Assembly (NCBI GenBank): GCA_902465465.1
Contig: CABQNF010000096.1
Coordinates: forward strand, 1-5,099
Direction: 5' to 3'
Length of the DNA stretch: 5,099 nt
Source of the DNA: an uncultured Collinsella sp.
Lineage (GTDB): Bacteria; Actinomycetota; Coriobacteriia; Coriobacteriales; Coriobacteriaceae
Both the position numbers and the translations under genes were made by a program. Below the pieces are notes generated by a model. That model saw only the letters and a list, made by a program, of their open reading frames with translations, was not told the DNA's origin and searched no databases. Shown piece by piece: positions 4,660 to 5,099 of the stretch (position 1 is its first letter; every line of letters starts with the position of its first letter).

Positions 4660-5099
4660 ATGAGCAAACTCGTCGAGGGCATTAAGGACCGTATGGTCGC
4701 TGCCGCGCGTGAGGCTGCACCCGCCGTGGTGGATGCCGCGCAGAAGGCCGCGACCGCAGCTGCCGAGAAAGTTGCCGAGGCAGTTGCCGATGCCAAGAAC
4801 GCGGCAGGGGAGACGTCCGTCGCTAGCGAGCTCGCCACCGCCGCTGAGCCCGTAGCCGCCGCCCACGCCCCCGAAGGCGCAATTTTCAACTCCGAGAACG
4901 CCCACGGCAACCTGCACCTGGGCATCGACGTGGGCTCCACCACCGTTAAGCTCGCTGTGCTCAACGACGATAACCAGATTGTCTACGCCAAGTACCAGCG
5001 CCACCACACCGACGTCCGTGCCTGCGCCCGCGACCTGTTCGAGGGCGCTGCGACCGTGCTGCCGACGGCCCGGATGACCTGCGCCATTACCGGCTCGGG
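4660..5099 (+). CDS. 2-hydroxyacyl-CoA dehydratase activase-type ATPase (BadF/BcrA family), 5' part only
   Basis: The frame runs off the window after 146 complete codons. From about residue 87 it reads HLGIDVGSTTVKLAVLN, the phosphate-1 ATP-binding motif of the ASKHA fold, and near the edge ITGSG, matching the second conserved stretch of BadF/BadG/BcrA/BcrD activases. These proteins hydrolyse ATP to drive an electron from a [4Fe-4S] cluster into 2-hydroxyacyl-CoA dehydratase or benzoyl-CoA reductase-like enzymes; the cluster cysteines would lie beyond the window. Residues 1-70 are an unusual Ala/Glu/Lys-rich, probably helical extension absent from short activases. I expect the long form (over 1000 residues, activase plus DUF2229 and dehydratase-like parts) known in gut anaerobes, but this cannot be seen here. 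The ATG at 4660 follows GGAG with a 5-nt gap. Confidence 0.85.
   Translation, partial: MSKLVEGIKDRMVAAAREAAPAVVDAAQKAATAAAEKVAEAVADAKNAAGETSVASELATAAEPVAAAHAPEGAIFNSENAHGNLHLGIDVGSTTVKLAVLNDDNQIVYAKYQRHHTDVRACARDLFEGAATVLPTARMTCAITGS

Noticed and set aside
1..5099. CRISPR array, tRNA, rRNA or insertion-sequence transposase
   Set aside because: No regularly spaced repeats, cloverleaf, rRNA-like stretch or transposase motif was seen on either strand.

Overview
The window looks like chromosomal DNA of a moderately GC-rich gut anaerobe of the Coriobacteriia, most likely Collinsella or a close relative. That placement is inference, from G/C-ending codons, strong AGGAGG-type ribosome sites, a TTG start, and a 2-hydroxyacyl-CoA dehydratase activase-type gene with an Ala-rich N-terminus. 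No marker gene confirms it.

All confident protein genes read on the + strand. From the left: a TetR/AcrR repressor (68-730) is followed by a compact intergenic region with two matching operator half-palindromes around a short terminator, then a 12-TM MFS exporter (832-2094). This pair looks like a self-contained efflux cassette, and it is less GC-rich with looser codon use than what follows. Next is a Cof-type HAD phosphatase (2204-3067). Its promoter and start codon lie inside a 21-bp-stem inverted repeat, so a transcript reading through from the exporter should fold over the start site, while a transcript from the local promoter should not.

The stretch from 3068 to 3937 has no large gene but is densely structured. 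It holds three related small palindromes centred on an ACTGT core (3067-3097, 3381-3409, 3816-3846), a 198-bp interval bounded by 17-bp inverted repeats (3151-3348), and what I read as a complete, probably undescribed type I toxin-antitoxin locus. That locus has a 41-aa hydrophobic peptide with a very basic tail (3537-3662), its own promoter, and a leader hairpin that hides an exceptionally strong Shine-Dalgarno sequence. A convergent promoter on the - strand would make an antisense RNA of about 85 nt that overlaps the 3' end of the toxin mRNA and ends at the shared hairpin.

The right end carries a second TetR-family regulator with a DhaS-like C-terminal domain (3938-4648), preceded by palindromic operator-like sites. 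It is followed 11 nt later by the 5' end of an ASKHA-type activase gene for 2-hydroxyacyl-CoA dehydratase-like enzymes (4660 to beyond the window). The two probably form an operon.
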